Positions 16,308 to 28,000 of a stretch of DNA of 64,000 nucleotides are shown in pieces. Source of the stretch: Myxococcales bacterium (lineage in GTDB: Bacteria; Myxococcota_A; Polyangia; Polyangiales; Polyangiaceae); contig JADKKK010000004.1 in NCBI GenBank assembly GCA_016720545.1, forward strand, positions 372,001 through 436,000, written 5' to 3'. Made by a program: the position numbers and the translations under genes. Each line of letters begins with the position of its first letter. Positions within the stretch are counted from its first letter, which is position 1. The notes under the pieces are model-generated. The model had not been told where the DNA came from. It made no database searches and was given only the letters and a program-made list of their open reading frames with translations.

Positions 16308-17519
16308 CTAGCTCGCGCTCTCGGCGACGCGGAGCGCCTCGATGCCGGGGAGCCGCTTTCCTTCGATGAGCTCGAGGGAGGCGCCGCCGCCCGTCGAGAT
16401 GTGCGACATCTTCTCGGCGATGCCGTCGCCAGCTGCGTAGACGGCCGCGGCGCTGTCGCCGCCGCCGACCACCGTGAACGCCCCGCACTCGGCCATCGCG
16501 CGCGCGAGGCCGAAGGTGCCGCCGGAGAACGGCGCCTTCTCGAACAGGCCCATGGGGCCGTTCCAGAAGACCGACTTCGCGCCAGAGAGCGCCGCGGCGA
16601 ACCGCGCGAGGCTGCTCGGGCCGATGTCGAGCGCCATGTGGTGCTCGGGCACGGCGTCGGCCGAGACGACGTCGCCGCGCGACGCCTCCACGCTCTGCGC
16701 GACCACGAGGTCGTCGGGCAGGAGCAGCGTGACCTGCTTGCTCTTCGCGCGGTCGATGAGCGAGCGCGCGAGGGAGAGCTTGTCGGCCTCGATCTTCGAG
16801 GCCTGGAGGTTCTTCCCCTGCGCCGCGAGGAAAGTGTTCGCCATCGCGCCGCCGATGACGAGCGTGGACACCTTGTCGAGCAGCGCCTCGACCACGGCGA
16901 TCTTGTCGGACACCTTCGCGCCGCCGAGGACGGCCACGTACGGCCTGTCCGGGGCGGTGGTGAGCTTGCCCAGCGCTGCGATTTCGCGCTCGAGCAGGAA
17001 GCCGCAGCCGCGGTCGCGGAAGTGTTTCGCGATGCCAGCGACGCTCGCGTGCGCGCGGTGGACCGCGCCGAACGCGTCGTCGACGTACACGTCCGCGAGC
17101 TCCGCGAGCTTCTGCGCGAACACCTCGTCGTTCTTCTCCTCCTCCGGGTGGAAGCGGAGGTTCTCGAGCAGGCAGACTTGGCCGGCGCGGAGGTCGTGCA
17201 CGACCTTCTTTGGGGCGTCGCCGACGCAGTCGTCCGGCAGGTGCACCTCCACGCCGAGCAGCTCCGCGAGGCGCACGCCGCAGGGCTCGAGCGAGAGGCC
17301 CGCGGTCTTGCCGGGCTTCGGGCGCCCGAGGTGGCTCGCGAGCACGACCCGGGCCCCGCGCTCGAGCGCGTGCTTGATGCTGGGCAGCGCCTCGCGGATG
17401 CGAGAGTCGTCGGTGATGACGCCGTCCTCGAGCGGGACGTTGAAGTCCACGCGCATGAACACGGTCTTGTTCTCGAGGGGGAGATCCTTGATGGACTTGA
17501 TGCCTGCGAGCGGGCTCAT
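16308..17519 (-). CDS. pgk: phosphoglycerate kinase
   Basis: 403 residues, the normal length. The N-terminal substrate domain has FMRVDFNVPLEDG, LASHLGRPKPG and the DAFGAVHRAHAS motif. The C-terminal nucleotide domain has AVLGGAKVSDKI, FWNGPMGLFE and the hinge GGGDSAAAV with STGGGASLELIEGK. It makes ATP from 1,3-bisphosphoglycerate in glycolysis. It lies 107 bp after gap, with a strong hairpin between the two that could limit read-through or protect the message end. Confidence 0.97.
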   Translation of the reverse strand: MSPLAGIKSIKDLPLENKTVFMRVDFNVPLEDGVITDDSRIREALPSIKHALERGARVVLASHLGRPKPGKTAGLSLEPCGVRLAELLGVEVHLPDDCVGDAPKKVVHDLRAGQVCLLENLRFHPEEEKNDEVFAQKLAELADVYVDDAFGAVHRAHASVAGIAKHFRDRGCGFLLEREIAALGKLTTAPDRPYVAVLGGAKVSDKIAVVEALLDKVSTLVIGGAMANTFLAAQGKNLQASKIEADKLSLARSLIDRAKSKQVTLLLPDDLVVAQSVEASRGDVVSADAVPEHHMALDIGPSSLARFAAALSGAKSVFWNGPMGLFEKAPFSGGTFGLARAMAECGAFTVVGGGDSAAAVYAAGDGIAEKMSHISTGGGASLELIEGKRLPGIEALRVAESAS

Positions 17520-17583
17520 GGCGCGACCTCAGTGGGCGCCGAGGCGCCGTAATTCGTTGAAACTATTCATCTAGACGGCACCA

Positions 17584-17607
17584 CGGGCGAGGCCGCAGCC
17601 TCGCCCG
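17584..17607 (-). other. intercistronic hairpin between gap and pgk
   Basis: A 10-bp perfect stem (CGGGCGAGGC / GCCTCGCCCG) with a 4-base loop lies 19 bp beyond the gap stop. No T run follows, so full termination is unlikely. A partial terminator or an mRNA-stabilising processing site, setting the gap-to-pgk ratio, fits better (inference). Confidence 0.6.
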
Positions 17608-17625
17608 GTGAGCCACGCGCCGCGC

Positions 17626-18642
17626 TCAGAGCTTCTTCGCGACGAGCTGCGAGAGATCGATCATGCGGTTCGAGAAGCCCCACTCGTTGTCGTACCAGGC
17701 CATGACCTTGCCGAAGGTCTCGCCGATCACCTGCGTGGTCGTGGCGTCGAAGATGCTCGAGCGCGGATCGCCGATGTAGTCGCTCGAGACGAGCGGCTCC
17801 TCGGTGTAGCCGAGGATCCCGGCGAGCGGGCCCTCCGCCGCCGCCTTCATCGCCGCGTGGATCGCGTCCTTGGTCATCGGCCGCTCCGTGATGAAGCTGA
17901 GGTCGACGACGGACACGTCCATGGTGGGGACGCGCATCGCCTGGCCGTCGAACTTACCCTTCAGCTCTGGGAGCACCTCGGCGAGCGCCTTCGCGGCGCC
18001 CGTCGACGAAGGGATCATGTTCTGCGCGGCGGCGCGCGCGCGGCGCAGATCGCCCTTGCGATGGGGGATGTCGAGCACCGCCTGGTCGTTCGTGTACGAG
18101 TGGATGGTGGTCATGAGGCCGTGCTTGATGCCGAACTCCGCGTGGAGGATCTTCGCCACCGGGGCGAGGCAGTTCGTGGTGCAGGAGCCGTTCGAGAGCA
18201 GGTGGTGCTTCGCGCTGTCGTAGAGCTCCTCGTTCACTCCCATGACGATCGTGAGGTCGTGGCCCTTCGCGGGCGAAGAGATGAGCACCTTCTTGGCGCC
18301 GGCGTCGAAGTGGGCCTGCGCCTTCTCCTTGTCGGCGAAGAGGCCGGTGCACTCGAGCACGATGTCGACGCCGAGGTCCTTCCACGGGAGCTTGCTCGGG
18401 TCCTTCTCCGCGAGGATGCGCACGTCCTTGCCGGCCAGGGTGAGCTTCGCCTCGCCGGGGGTCGCCCGCGGCTCCGCGCGTCCGTGCACCGTGTCGTAGT
18501 TGTAGAGGTGCGCGAGCGTGGCTGGGTTCGTGAGATCGTTGATGGCGACGAGCTCGAGGTCCTCGATCTTGCGCTCGGTCAGCGCGCGAACGATGCAGCG
18601 ACCGATGCGGCCGAACCCGTTGATGGCGATCTTCTTGGACAT
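17626..18642 (-). CDS. gap: glyceraldehyde-3-phosphate dehydrogenase, class I
   Basis: 338 residues from ATG 18642 with AAGGAG nine bases upstream. The Rossmann motif INGFGRIGR lies at residues 8-16 and the catalytic stretch SCTTNCLAP near residue 153, with the later HSYTNDQ and WYDNEWG motifs in place. NAD specificity is suggested by INDL at about residue 34. It oxidises glyceraldehyde 3-phosphate to 1,3-bisphosphoglycerate in the cytoplasm. It is first in the gap-pgk-tpiA-secG series and has its own clear promoter. Confidence 0.97.
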   Translation of the reverse strand: MSKKIAINGFGRIGRCIVRALTERKIEDLELVAINDLTNPATLAHLYNYDTVHGRAEPRATPGEAKLTLAGKDVRILAEKDPSKLPWKDLGVDIVLECTGLFADKEKAQAHFDAGAKKVLISSPAKGHDLTIVMGVNEELYDSAKHHLLSNGSCTTNCLAPVAKILHAEFGIKHGLMTTIHSYTNDQAVLDIPHRKGDLRRARAAAQNMIPSSTGAAKALAEVLPELKGKFDGQAMRVPTMDVSVVDLSFITERPMTKDAIHAAMKAAAEGPLAGILGYTEEPLVSSDYIGDPRSSIFDATTTQVIGETFGKVMAWYDNEWGFSNRMIDLSQLVAKKL

Positions 18643-18668
18643 GACGATGAGCTCCTTCTGAGGGCCGG

Positions 18669-18697
18669 AAGGTAGCCAGTCCGCGCACGCACGGCAA
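18669..18697 (-). promoter_or_regulatory. promoter of the gap operon
   Basis: On the minus strand TTGCCG (18692-18697) and TACCTT (18669-18674) are separated by exactly 17 bp. The predicted start lies about 20 bp before the gap ATG, leaving room for the AAGGAG ribosome-binding site. It stands just downstream of the ftsH terminator, as expected for a new transcription unit. Confidence 0.65.
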
Positions 18698-18744
18698 CCC
18701 TCACGAGGCCGTCCCCCGCACGTCCACCGGCGGTCTCGTGGGCG

Positions 18745-18790
18745 AAAAAACTGCGCGAGGCCGAGGGCCGCGGGGGCGGCGCTCGGCCTC
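18745..18790 (-). terminator. intrinsic terminator of ftsH
   Basis: A 9-bp stem GAGGCCGAG / CTCGGCCTC with a 16-base loop (18757-18790) is followed on the minus strand by GCGCAG and a run of six T (A run at 18745-18750). A smaller hairpin ACCGGAGG / CCTCCGGT lies between it and the ftsH stop at 18836. This is the clearest rho-independent terminator in the window. Confidence 0.85.
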
Positions 18791-18835
18791 GGGGAGGTCG
18801 ACGTAACCGGAGGGCCTCCGGTCAGAGGCTTGGGA

Positions 18836-20773
<1,938 letters not shown>

Positions 20774-20914
20774 GATGACCTCGGCCCTCGTCTGCGAGAG
20801 GAACGGTGAGAGTAGCGGCCCTTCGAGGCGGGGCGGGCCCCCCTCCGCGGCTGGCGAGGGGGAAGACTTCTTAGTATGGCGTGTGGCGGCGGACGGTACC
20901 CCAGATTCGGGGCT

Positions 20915-21886
20915 TTACAGTAGTTTACGCGACGAGCCGGAGACTTCGGGTTCGGGGTGGGGCGCCGGGGCGCTGCTGGCCGAGTGGATCGCCACGCGAC
21001 CCGCCGAAGAATCATAGGTCGCCGAGCGCAAGTTGGGGAGCCGGAGGGCCATTTTTGTAGCGTCAGCCCCCGCGGCGGCACGCTTTTCCATGTGTGCGAG
21101 GGCCTCCCGATGGCGTCGCCCCAGGCCCTCGCGGCCTTCGGGAGGTGCCGCGAGCGAGGTGCGCAGAGGCGCGAGCTCATCGCATACGTCGCACACGTGC
21201 TCCACGAACCGAGGGTCCAGCGCCAGGAGGGCAGGCAGCACGTCGTGGCGGACGCGCGCGCGGGCGAACCTGCGATCGAGGTTGGACGGGTCCTCCGCCG
21301 AGGGGAGCCCGTGCCGGCTGAGGTGGGTGAGGACGTCGGCGCGCCTCGCCCGAATCAAGGGCCGAACGAGGCGGCCGTCTCGCGGCGGGAGCACCGCGAG
21401 GCCGCGGAGCCCGGCGCCACGCGCGAGGCGAAGGAGGAACGTCTCGGCGCGGTCGTCGGCGTGGTGGGCCGTGGCGACCAGCGCGTTCGGCCCGCCTCGC
21501 GCGTCGGCCTCGGCGAGCAGCGCCTCGTGCCGCGCGGCGCGCGCCCGCGCCTGGAGGTTCGCGCCAGTGGCGACGCTCACCTCGCGGACCGTGAAAGGCA
21601 CCCCCAGCCCCTCGGCCACTCCCTGGGCGAGCGCGAGCTCTGCGGCGGCCGCGTGGCGCAGGCCGTGGTCTACGCCGCACGCCGTGAGTTGGAAGGGCGC
21701 GACGCGGCTGCCGCGCGCCTTGGCAAGGAGCGACAGGACGTGGAGCAGAGCGATCGAGTCGGGGCCGCCGCTCACCGCGCACACGATCACTGGCGCCCTG
21801 TCGGAGCCAGGCGTGTCCTCGAAGACCTCGGCGAGGGCACGCCGGGCGAGCGTCGTGAGGCTCGGCGCGTGCGATCCTCGGCTCAT
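20915..21886 (-). CDS. tilS: tRNA(Ile)-lysidine synthetase
   Basis: 323 residues from ATG 21886, in the length range of short TilS proteins that have only the N-terminal catalytic domain and a small C-terminal part. The PP-loop motif SGGPDS is at residues 39-44, and CGVDHGLR and ATAHHADDRAETFLLRL follow as in all TilS. It makes lysidine at C34 of the tRNA that reads AUA, in the cytoplasm. Its ATG overlaps the stop of the upstream methyltransferase as ATGA, so the two RNA-modifying enzymes are made together. Confidence 0.93.
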   Translation of the reverse strand: MSRGSHAPSLTTLARRALAEVFEDTPGSDRAPVIVCAVSGGPDSIALLHVLSLLAKARGSRVAPFQLTACGVDHGLRHAAAAELALAQGVAEGLGVPFTVREVSVATGANLQARARAARHEALLAEADARGGPNALVATAHHADDRAETFLLRLARGAGLRGLAVLPPRDGRLVRPLIRARRADVLTHLSRHGLPSAEDPSNLDRRFARARVRHDVLPALLALDPRFVEHVCDVCDELAPLRTSLAAPPEGREGLGRRHREALAHMEKRAAAGADATKMALRLPNLRSATYDSSAGRVAIHSASSAPAPHPEPEVSGSSRKLL

Positions 21887-23274
21887 CGAGGGCCGGTGTC
21901 GCCTCGAGGGGGCTCTCTCCCCGGCCGGCGTCGGCGCAAGACAGCGAGGGTCTCCACGTGGCTCGTCTCGGGGAACATCTCGAAGGTCGTGAGCTCCGTG
22001 AGCTCGAACCGCGGCGCGAGGAGCGCGAGGTCGCGACCCAGGGTCGGCGGGTCGCACGAGACCATCACGATCCCCGTGACGGCCGATTTCGCCAAGGACG
22101 CGGCGGCCGCCCTCGCGCCGGTGCGCGGCGGATCGAGCACGGCGACGCGGGTCGCGGGGGACCACTTGTGGGCGTCGGCGTCGCCCTGCACCACGCGCGC
22201 CCTGAGCCCGCGCCGGGCGAGGTTCGCGCGCAGGGCGTCGCAGGCCGGGCCGTGCGCCTCGAGCGCGAGCAGGCCGGGGGCGAGGCGGGCTAGGAGCACG
22301 GTGAGGTTGCCCGAGCCCGCGTAGAGCTCGGTGAGGGCGCGTCCGTCGCCGGGGCACGAGGCCTGCGCGAGGAGGGCCTCGACGGCCCTCGTGACGGCGG
22401 TGGCGAGCGCGAGGTTGGTGTCCTCGTGCGCCTGGGCGAAGCCGCCGAGCGCGAGGTCGAGGGGCTCGCCGTCTGCGCCCCGCGCGACGGGGGTCGCCTG
22501 CCCCAGCTTCGCCGCCGCGCGCGCTCCGGGCGAGGCGATGGCGGCGCCCGCGAGGCTGCCGCGCGCGATGGCCGCGTCGAGCCGCGCGAACACGGCGGCC
22601 GGCAGCGGCTCACCGCGCCAGTCGAGGGTGAGCACCGGAGCGCGCTCGCCGCTCTGCGCGCGTCCGAGCGCGATGTGGGCCTCGCCGTCGCCGCTCGCTC
22701 CCTCGAGGAGGGCGGGGAGGGCGGCGCGGGCCGCGTCGAGCCTGGGGTCGAGCACGACGCACGCGTCGACCAGCACGGGCTCCCGAGTGCCCAGCGCGTG
22801 CATACCGCACGCCACACGGCCCCGCTTGGCCACGACGTGAAGCCGCGCGCGCGTTCGGTAGCCCGTGGAGCTCGGGGCGGCCACGGTCGAGGGCGAGTGG
22901 TGGGCGAGGGGCGCCGGGAGGCTCCCTCGGACGAACGCCCGGTGCGCCTCTTCCTGTGCGGCGCGCGTGAGGTGCATGAAGTCGCACGCCCCGCACGCCG
23001 CGAGGTGGCGGCACGGGATGTCGGCTGCGTCGCGGCGGTCGGGCGAGGCCGAGAGCACCCGCAGCACGCGCCCGCGCGCGGGACGGGGGGAGAAATCGAC
23101 GACCGCCGAGAGCACGTCGCCGGTCGCGGCGCCAGGGACGAACACGGTCCGTCGCCGCCCCTCGCGCTCCACGTGGGCGACCCCGGCGCCGCCCGGAGCG
23201 AGCGCCTCGATGGTGAGCTCACACGGGACCGCGCCCGCGCCGCCTCGAGCGCGCGGTGGTCTCAGGGGGCGCAC
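21883..23274 (-). CDS. TrmA/RlmC/RlmD-family RNA 5-methyluridine methyltransferase
   Basis: About 463 residues if started at GTG 23274; no ATG exists near the homologous start and no clear ribosome-binding site is visible, so the start is uncertain. The order is: TRAM domain (CELTIEALAPGGAGVAHVER and VFVPGAATGDVL), an iron-sulfur cluster site CRHLAACGACDF with a later Cys near DACVVLDP, the SAM-binding ELYAGSGNLTV, the DPPRTGA motif, and the catalytic SCDPPTLGRD with its Cys nucleophile. The final Glu lies in FPETSHVETLAVL. It makes m5U in rRNA or tRNA; which site cannot be told. It overlaps the upstream lipoprotein by 13 bp and tilS by 4 bp. Confidence 0.88.
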   Translation of the reverse strand: MRPLRPPRARGGAGAVPCELTIEALAPGGAGVAHVEREGRRRTVFVPGAATGDVLSAVVDFSPRPARGRVLRVLSASPDRRDAADIPCRHLAACGACDFMHLTRAAQEEAHRAFVRGSLPAPLAHHSPSTVAAPSSTGYRTRARLHVVAKRGRVACGMHALGTREPVLVDACVVLDPRLDAARAALPALLEGASGDGEAHIALGRAQSGERAPVLTLDWRGEPLPAAVFARLDAAIARGSLAGAAIASPGARAAAKLGQATPVARGADGEPLDLALGGFAQAHEDTNLALATAVTRAVEALLAQASCPGDGRALTELYAGSGNLTVLLARLAPGLLALEAHGPACDALRANLARRGLRARVVQGDADAHKWSPATRVAVLDPPRTGARAAAASLAKSAVTGIVMVSCDPPTLGRDLALLAPRFELTELTTFEMFPETSHVETLAVLRRRRPGREPPRGDTGPR

Positions 23275-25016
23275 GCGAAGATGGCGTAGCCGCCGACCGG
23301 CTTGTTGATGTCGATGCGCCCGGCGGTGCTCCACGCGACCGCGACGCGGTTGCCCGAGGTCGCGACCGCCACCTTCCCGCCGTCGACCTTCGCGATCGAC
23401 GGGATCCGGCTGTCGCGGAGGAACGACACCGCGTGGGGAGGCTCGAACGCGACCGGCGAGGTGGTGACGCGGTCGTAGGCGACCAGGGACACCTCCCCGC
23501 GCCGGAGCACGGCGATGAGCGCGCGATCGCCGCTGATCGCGATGTCGCCGGACGTGGCGTCGCCGATGCCTTCTACCGTGACGGACGCGTCCGCGACGCG
23601 CTCCGCGCCGTCGTAGGCGTAGAGATCGACGGGCGAGCCCTCGGACGTGGACGGGGCGATGACGAGCGTGCGCTTGCCCACCACGGCGAGCGACGCCCAG
23701 CTGACGCCCTCCGTCACGGTGACGGCCGCCGCGGTCGTGAGCTTCGTGAGGTCGTTCGTGGGGTCGATCGACTTGAGCCGCAGCACGCCGCCGCCCTTCG
23801 GCGTCGTCGGCACGCCCGTGTCGCGGCCTGCGTCGGAGGAGGCGTCGGCGCCGGCGTCGCCCGTCGGCGGAGGCGGCGTGGTCCCGCCGGCGCCGAGCGA
23901 CAAGAACGACAGGGTCTTGTCGCCTGCGATCCATGCGCCGGTGGCGTTGCCGCCGCCGAACTTGCCGTGCCTTTCCGCGCCCTCGAGATCGACGCCCACG
24001 ACCGACGCTACCCCGGCCTGTCCGTTCTGGACGTAGGCGAGCACCGGTGTGGGCCCATTCTGGTAGATCGCGTGCCCCTGCGACAGCGAGGTCGTGACAC
24101 CTAGCGCACCGTAGCGGCCGAAACCTGTAATGATTCCCGTTGGATCCGTTGAGAATACGTCGACGCCGCCGAGGCTCCCGCAGGGCGGATGCGAGAGCAC
24201 CACGGTGCCGCCTGCGGGGCCGAGGAGGAGCGCTGCGCTGTCCGTCTGCGACGGGGCAGACTCGGCGCAGTAGTCGCGCACGAGGCCGCCGTTGAGGCGC
24301 GGGCTGACGAGGGGCGCGAGGGCGCCGCCGCCCGCGTCGAGCGGGAGCAGCGTGAGCCGCGCGTTGCCCTCGTTGTCGACCTCGCGGTAGGCGACCAGGA
24401 AGCCGTCCGCCGTAGGGGCGATGGCCGGCCCGGAGACGCTCTCGCCGGTCGCGGCCAGGGCGTTGCCGAGCGGGCCGGCGCCGAGCAGCGCGAGCGAGCA
24501 GCCGGCGCCGAGCTTCGTGCTGTCGCGGGAGGGGACGCAACGGGCCGCGGAGCACTGCGCCTCCGCGCCGCACGCGCCCGTGCGGGTCGACACGACGTCG
24601 AGAGGCACGCGGATCTCGCGCTCGACCCCGAGGTCGACCTCGACACAGCCGGAGGCCACGACGCCGCAATCCTCACCGCGGGCGACCGCCGCGAAGGCGT
24701 ACACGCCCTTCTTGAGATCGCCCACGGGGGGCGGCGTGGCGTTGCCCTTGCGGAAGGCCATTCGGAACACCGTGCCGTCGAGCGGCATCCCGGCCGCCAT
24801 CACCGGCTTGATGGCTTGGCAGTAACCCTCGGAGAAGGCGCCGATCTCGAACCAAGCGGTCTGACCGGCGACGCTCTGGGGTACCTCGAGATCGAAGGTC
24901 ACCTCGGGGTTTCCCCTGCACGAGAGCCCGACGGTCAGCGCGACGCCGAGCGCACCCCACCGCGCGGCCGCGCGCACGCGGGACGCGCCCGAGGTCCAGA
25001 GAGGCGCGGCGCTCAT
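23262..25016 (-). CDS. large lipoprotein with beta-propeller-like repeats, unknown
   Basis: 584 residues. The signal ends in lipobox GLSC at about residue 33. Residues 35-130 form a beta-rich domain (VTFDLEVPQSVAGQTAWFEIGAF) with a few cysteines, then a Cys-rich linker (CGAEAQCSAARCVPS). From residue 180 on the chain shows repeated beta-strand segments of the type PTADGFLVAYREVDN and GGTVVLSHPPC, suggesting a propeller or WD-like sensor at the surface. It starts 10 bp after the kinase stop, so it belongs to the same operon. It could be a sensor partner of the kinase, but nothing in the sequence proves that. Confidence 0.75.
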   Translation of the reverse strand: MSAAPLWTSGASRVRAAARWGALGVALTVGLSCRGNPEVTFDLEVPQSVAGQTAWFEIGAFSEGYCQAIKPVMAAGMPLDGTVFRMAFRKGNATPPPVGDLKKGVYAFAAVARGEDCGVVASGCVEVDLGVEREIRVPLDVVSTRTGACGAEAQCSAARCVPSRDSTKLGAGCSLALLGAGPLGNALAATGESVSGPAIAPTADGFLVAYREVDNEGNARLTLLPLDAGGGALAPLVSPRLNGGLVRDYCAESAPSQTDSAALLLGPAGGTVVLSHPPCGSLGGVDVFSTDPTGIITGFGRYGALGVTTSLSQGHAIYQNGPTPVLAYVQNGQAGVASVVGVDLEGAERHGKFGGGNATGAWIAGDKTLSFLSLGAGGTTPPPPTGDAGADASSDAGRDTGVPTTPKGGGVLRLKSIDPTNDLTKLTTAAAVTVTEGVSWASLAVVGKRTLVIAPSTSEGSPVDLYAYDGAERVADASVTVEGIGDATSGDIAISGDRALIAVLRRGEVSLVAYDRVTTSPVAFEPPHAVSFLRDSRIPSIAKVDGGKVAVATSGNRVAVAWSTAGRIDINKPVGGYAIFACAP

Positions 25017-25026
25017 CGGGGGTCCC

Positions 25027-28000
25027 TCACAGGCTCTCGCGGATGGCTTTCAGCTCTCCAGGCTTGACGGTGATCGTCATCGACCGCTTCTTGCCGCCGG
25101 CGGTGAGGGAGAGCGCGTGGTTCCCCGACGGGACAGCGCGGTTGTAGACGTTGCCCGTCGCGATGACGGCGCCGTCGAGGCGCACCTCTTCGCACTTCGG
25201 GAAGCAGACGACGGTGAGCTGCCCTGGGCCGCCGGCCGTGGGCGCCGTGGTGGGCTTGGCGGTCGGGGTGGGCGCAGGTCCGGGCCCGGGACCAGGCGTG
25301 GGTGTGGGTCCCTTCGGCGTGGTGGGAGCGGCGGTGGGCGCAGCCGTCGGGGCGGCGGTGGGCGCAGCCGTCGGGGCGGCGGTGGGAGGGCTGGGAGGGG
25401 CGGTGGGAGCGGCCGTCTCGGTTGGGGTGGGGACGGCGGTTGCCGCGACGGTGGCGGCCACAGTGGGCGCGACGGTGGCCGTCTCCGCGGGGAGCGTACC
25501 GACCGGCTCGGTCGTCGCCACGGTGGCGCTCGGGGACGTGGTCGGCTTCACCGGAGCGGCGGTGCGTGAGAGGATTCCGAGGACGATCGCCACGACAAGC
25601 AGCACGGCGGCGCAAGAGATGGCGGCGATCACCCACATGGGGGCGCCCTTCTTCGCCGGGGCGGTCGGGTTGCTCATCGAGACGCTGGACTGGCCAACGG
25701 CTCCGCCCATGTTCATGCGCCCGCCGTTCATCGCGGGGACCGTGGGGGCCATGCGAGACGGCTGGCCCGGGGCCGGCTGCGGGAACTCGCCGCCCTGCAT
25801 GCCCGGCTGCATCATGCCCGGCTGCATCATGCCCGGCTGCATCATGCCCGGCTGCATCATGCCCGGCTGCATCATGCCCGGCTGCATCATGCCTGGCTGC
25901 ATCATGCCCGGCTGCATCATGCCCGGCTGCTGCATCATGCCCGGCTGCTGCATCATGCCCGGCTGCTGCATCATGCCCGGCTGCATCCCTCCCTGCATGA
26001 GGTTGGGCTGTTGGGCGAGCCCCACCGTCTGCATCATGCCTAGGGCCTGCGCGGAGGGCTGCTGCATTCCGAGGCTTTGGAGCGCCGCGTTCTGAGCGGG
26101 CCCCATCCCCTGCATGGTCGGCGCCATGCCGGCGGCCGGCATCGGCTTCTGGAAGTCGGGAGGACCGATCGGGGAGCTCGCGCCCGACAGGCCGAGCATG
26201 AACGCGGGGTTGTTGGATGCGCCGAGCGCCATCGTCGCCTGCTCGCCCGCCTCAGGGTCGGGCGCTGGCGGCGCCGTCGCGCGCGCGTCGGCCACCTGGT
26301 TCAGGGGGAGGGTGCCCTTGGCCGTGCGAGGGGGCGCGCCCGCCGCGGGGGGCGGAGGCGCGCTGCCGAGCGGGCTCCCGAGCGCGCTGGGGAACGCGGG
26401 AGAAGCGCCCGAGACCCCGGGCATCTGCACCATGGTCGCGTCGTCTTGGTCGTGCTCACCGCTCTCGTCGAGGGGGCTGTCGAGCGTTGGGATCGACTCG
26501 GGCGGCGCCGGCGGCACGATCGCCTCCTCCGCGCCCGCCCGGCCCATCGGGCGCGGGGGCGCTCCGCCGGCGAACGCCCGCGCGGGGCCTTGAGGCCCGC
26601 CCATTGGTGCGGTGGGCGAGGTGGGGTGCACCGGTGGCGCGAGCGCCATCATGGTGGCCGGGTCGTCGCCGGGGTGCGGCTCCTCGCTCACGTCGGCCTG
26701 GATGGTTGGCCCGTCCGCGTCGGCCGGGTGCACGTCATGCGTGATCTGCGCGCGAGGAGGCGCGGGCGCCTGGGCGGCTGGGCGCGGCGGGCCCGCGATG
26801 GAAGGACCTGGGCCTGCGGCGGAAGGGCCTGGGCCGCCGCTCGCGTGGCTGCTTCGGCCGGAGCCAATGTCGACGGTGCGCGGCGCGGCCATCGGGGCGG
26901 CGGGGGCGGGCTTGGGGTTGCGGTTTTGCACGTCGGAGCTCTCGCGGTCTGTGGCTTTCGGAGCGGTGCCCGGGGGCGAGCCGTCCTTGTTGATGGTCTG
27001 TGTGACCTCGGACGCCCACTTGAGGTGCTCGTCCCGCTTCTTCATCCGCTCTTGAAAGAGCGTCGTCATGTACTGAGACACCTCGTCGCTAGCGATGAAG
27101 AGTCCGCGGCGCATGAGGAGCTGTTGGAGCGAGCGTGAGAGCTCCTTCGCGGTCTTGAAGCGCTCGTTGCGATCCTTCGAGAGCGTCTTCATGACGATCT
27201 TCTCGAGGTCGATCGGGTATCCCCGGATGAGCGCGCTCGGGCGGGGGACGTCGCACTCCTGCACCTTCGCGAGGGTGTCGAGATCGCTGTCCATCCGGAA
27301 CAGCCGGCGGCCCGTGGTGAGCTCCCACAGCACGACGCCGAGCGCGAACACGTCGGTTCGTCGGTCGAGTTGCTCGCCGTGCACCTGCTCGGGCGACATG
27401 TACGCGAGCTTGCCCTTGAGCGTTCCGGCCTTCGTGTGCGCCGCGCGGGAGCTGAACTTGGCGATGCCGAAATCGAGCACCTTCGTGATGCCGTCGTAGG
27501 TCACGAAGAGGTTGTGTGGCGTCACATCGCGGTGGACGAGGTTGAGCTGCTCACCGTTCTTCCCAGTGAGATCGTGCGCGGCGTGCAGCCCTTCGGCGGC
27601 GTCGGCGATCACGCGGCAGGCGATCTCGGGGGGCATCGCCGTGCCGATCTCCTCCGTGCGCCGGATCACCTCGCGGAGCGGCTCGCCGTGGAGGTATTCC
27701 ATGGCGATCCAGTACGTGTCCTCGGTCTTGCCGAGGTCGAACACCTGCGCGACGTTGGGGTGCGAGATGCGGGCGACGACCTGCGCCTCGTCCAGGAACA
27801 TCTGGATGAAGGAGTCGTCCTCGATGAGGTGCGAGTGGATCTTCTTGATCGCCGCCCAGCGCTGAAACCCGCCCGGCCCGTCCATGCGCGCGAGGTGCAC
27901 GCTGGCCATGCCGCCGATGCCGATCTCGTCGACGACGCGGTAGCGCCCAAGGAAGTACGTGCCGCCGGACGAATCGGTCACAGCCGCTTCTTCCCGCACG

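Noticed and set aside
25799..25990. Tandem repeats considered as a CRISPR array
   Set aside because: Units are 15-18 bp with no spacers and lie in frame inside the kinase gene.
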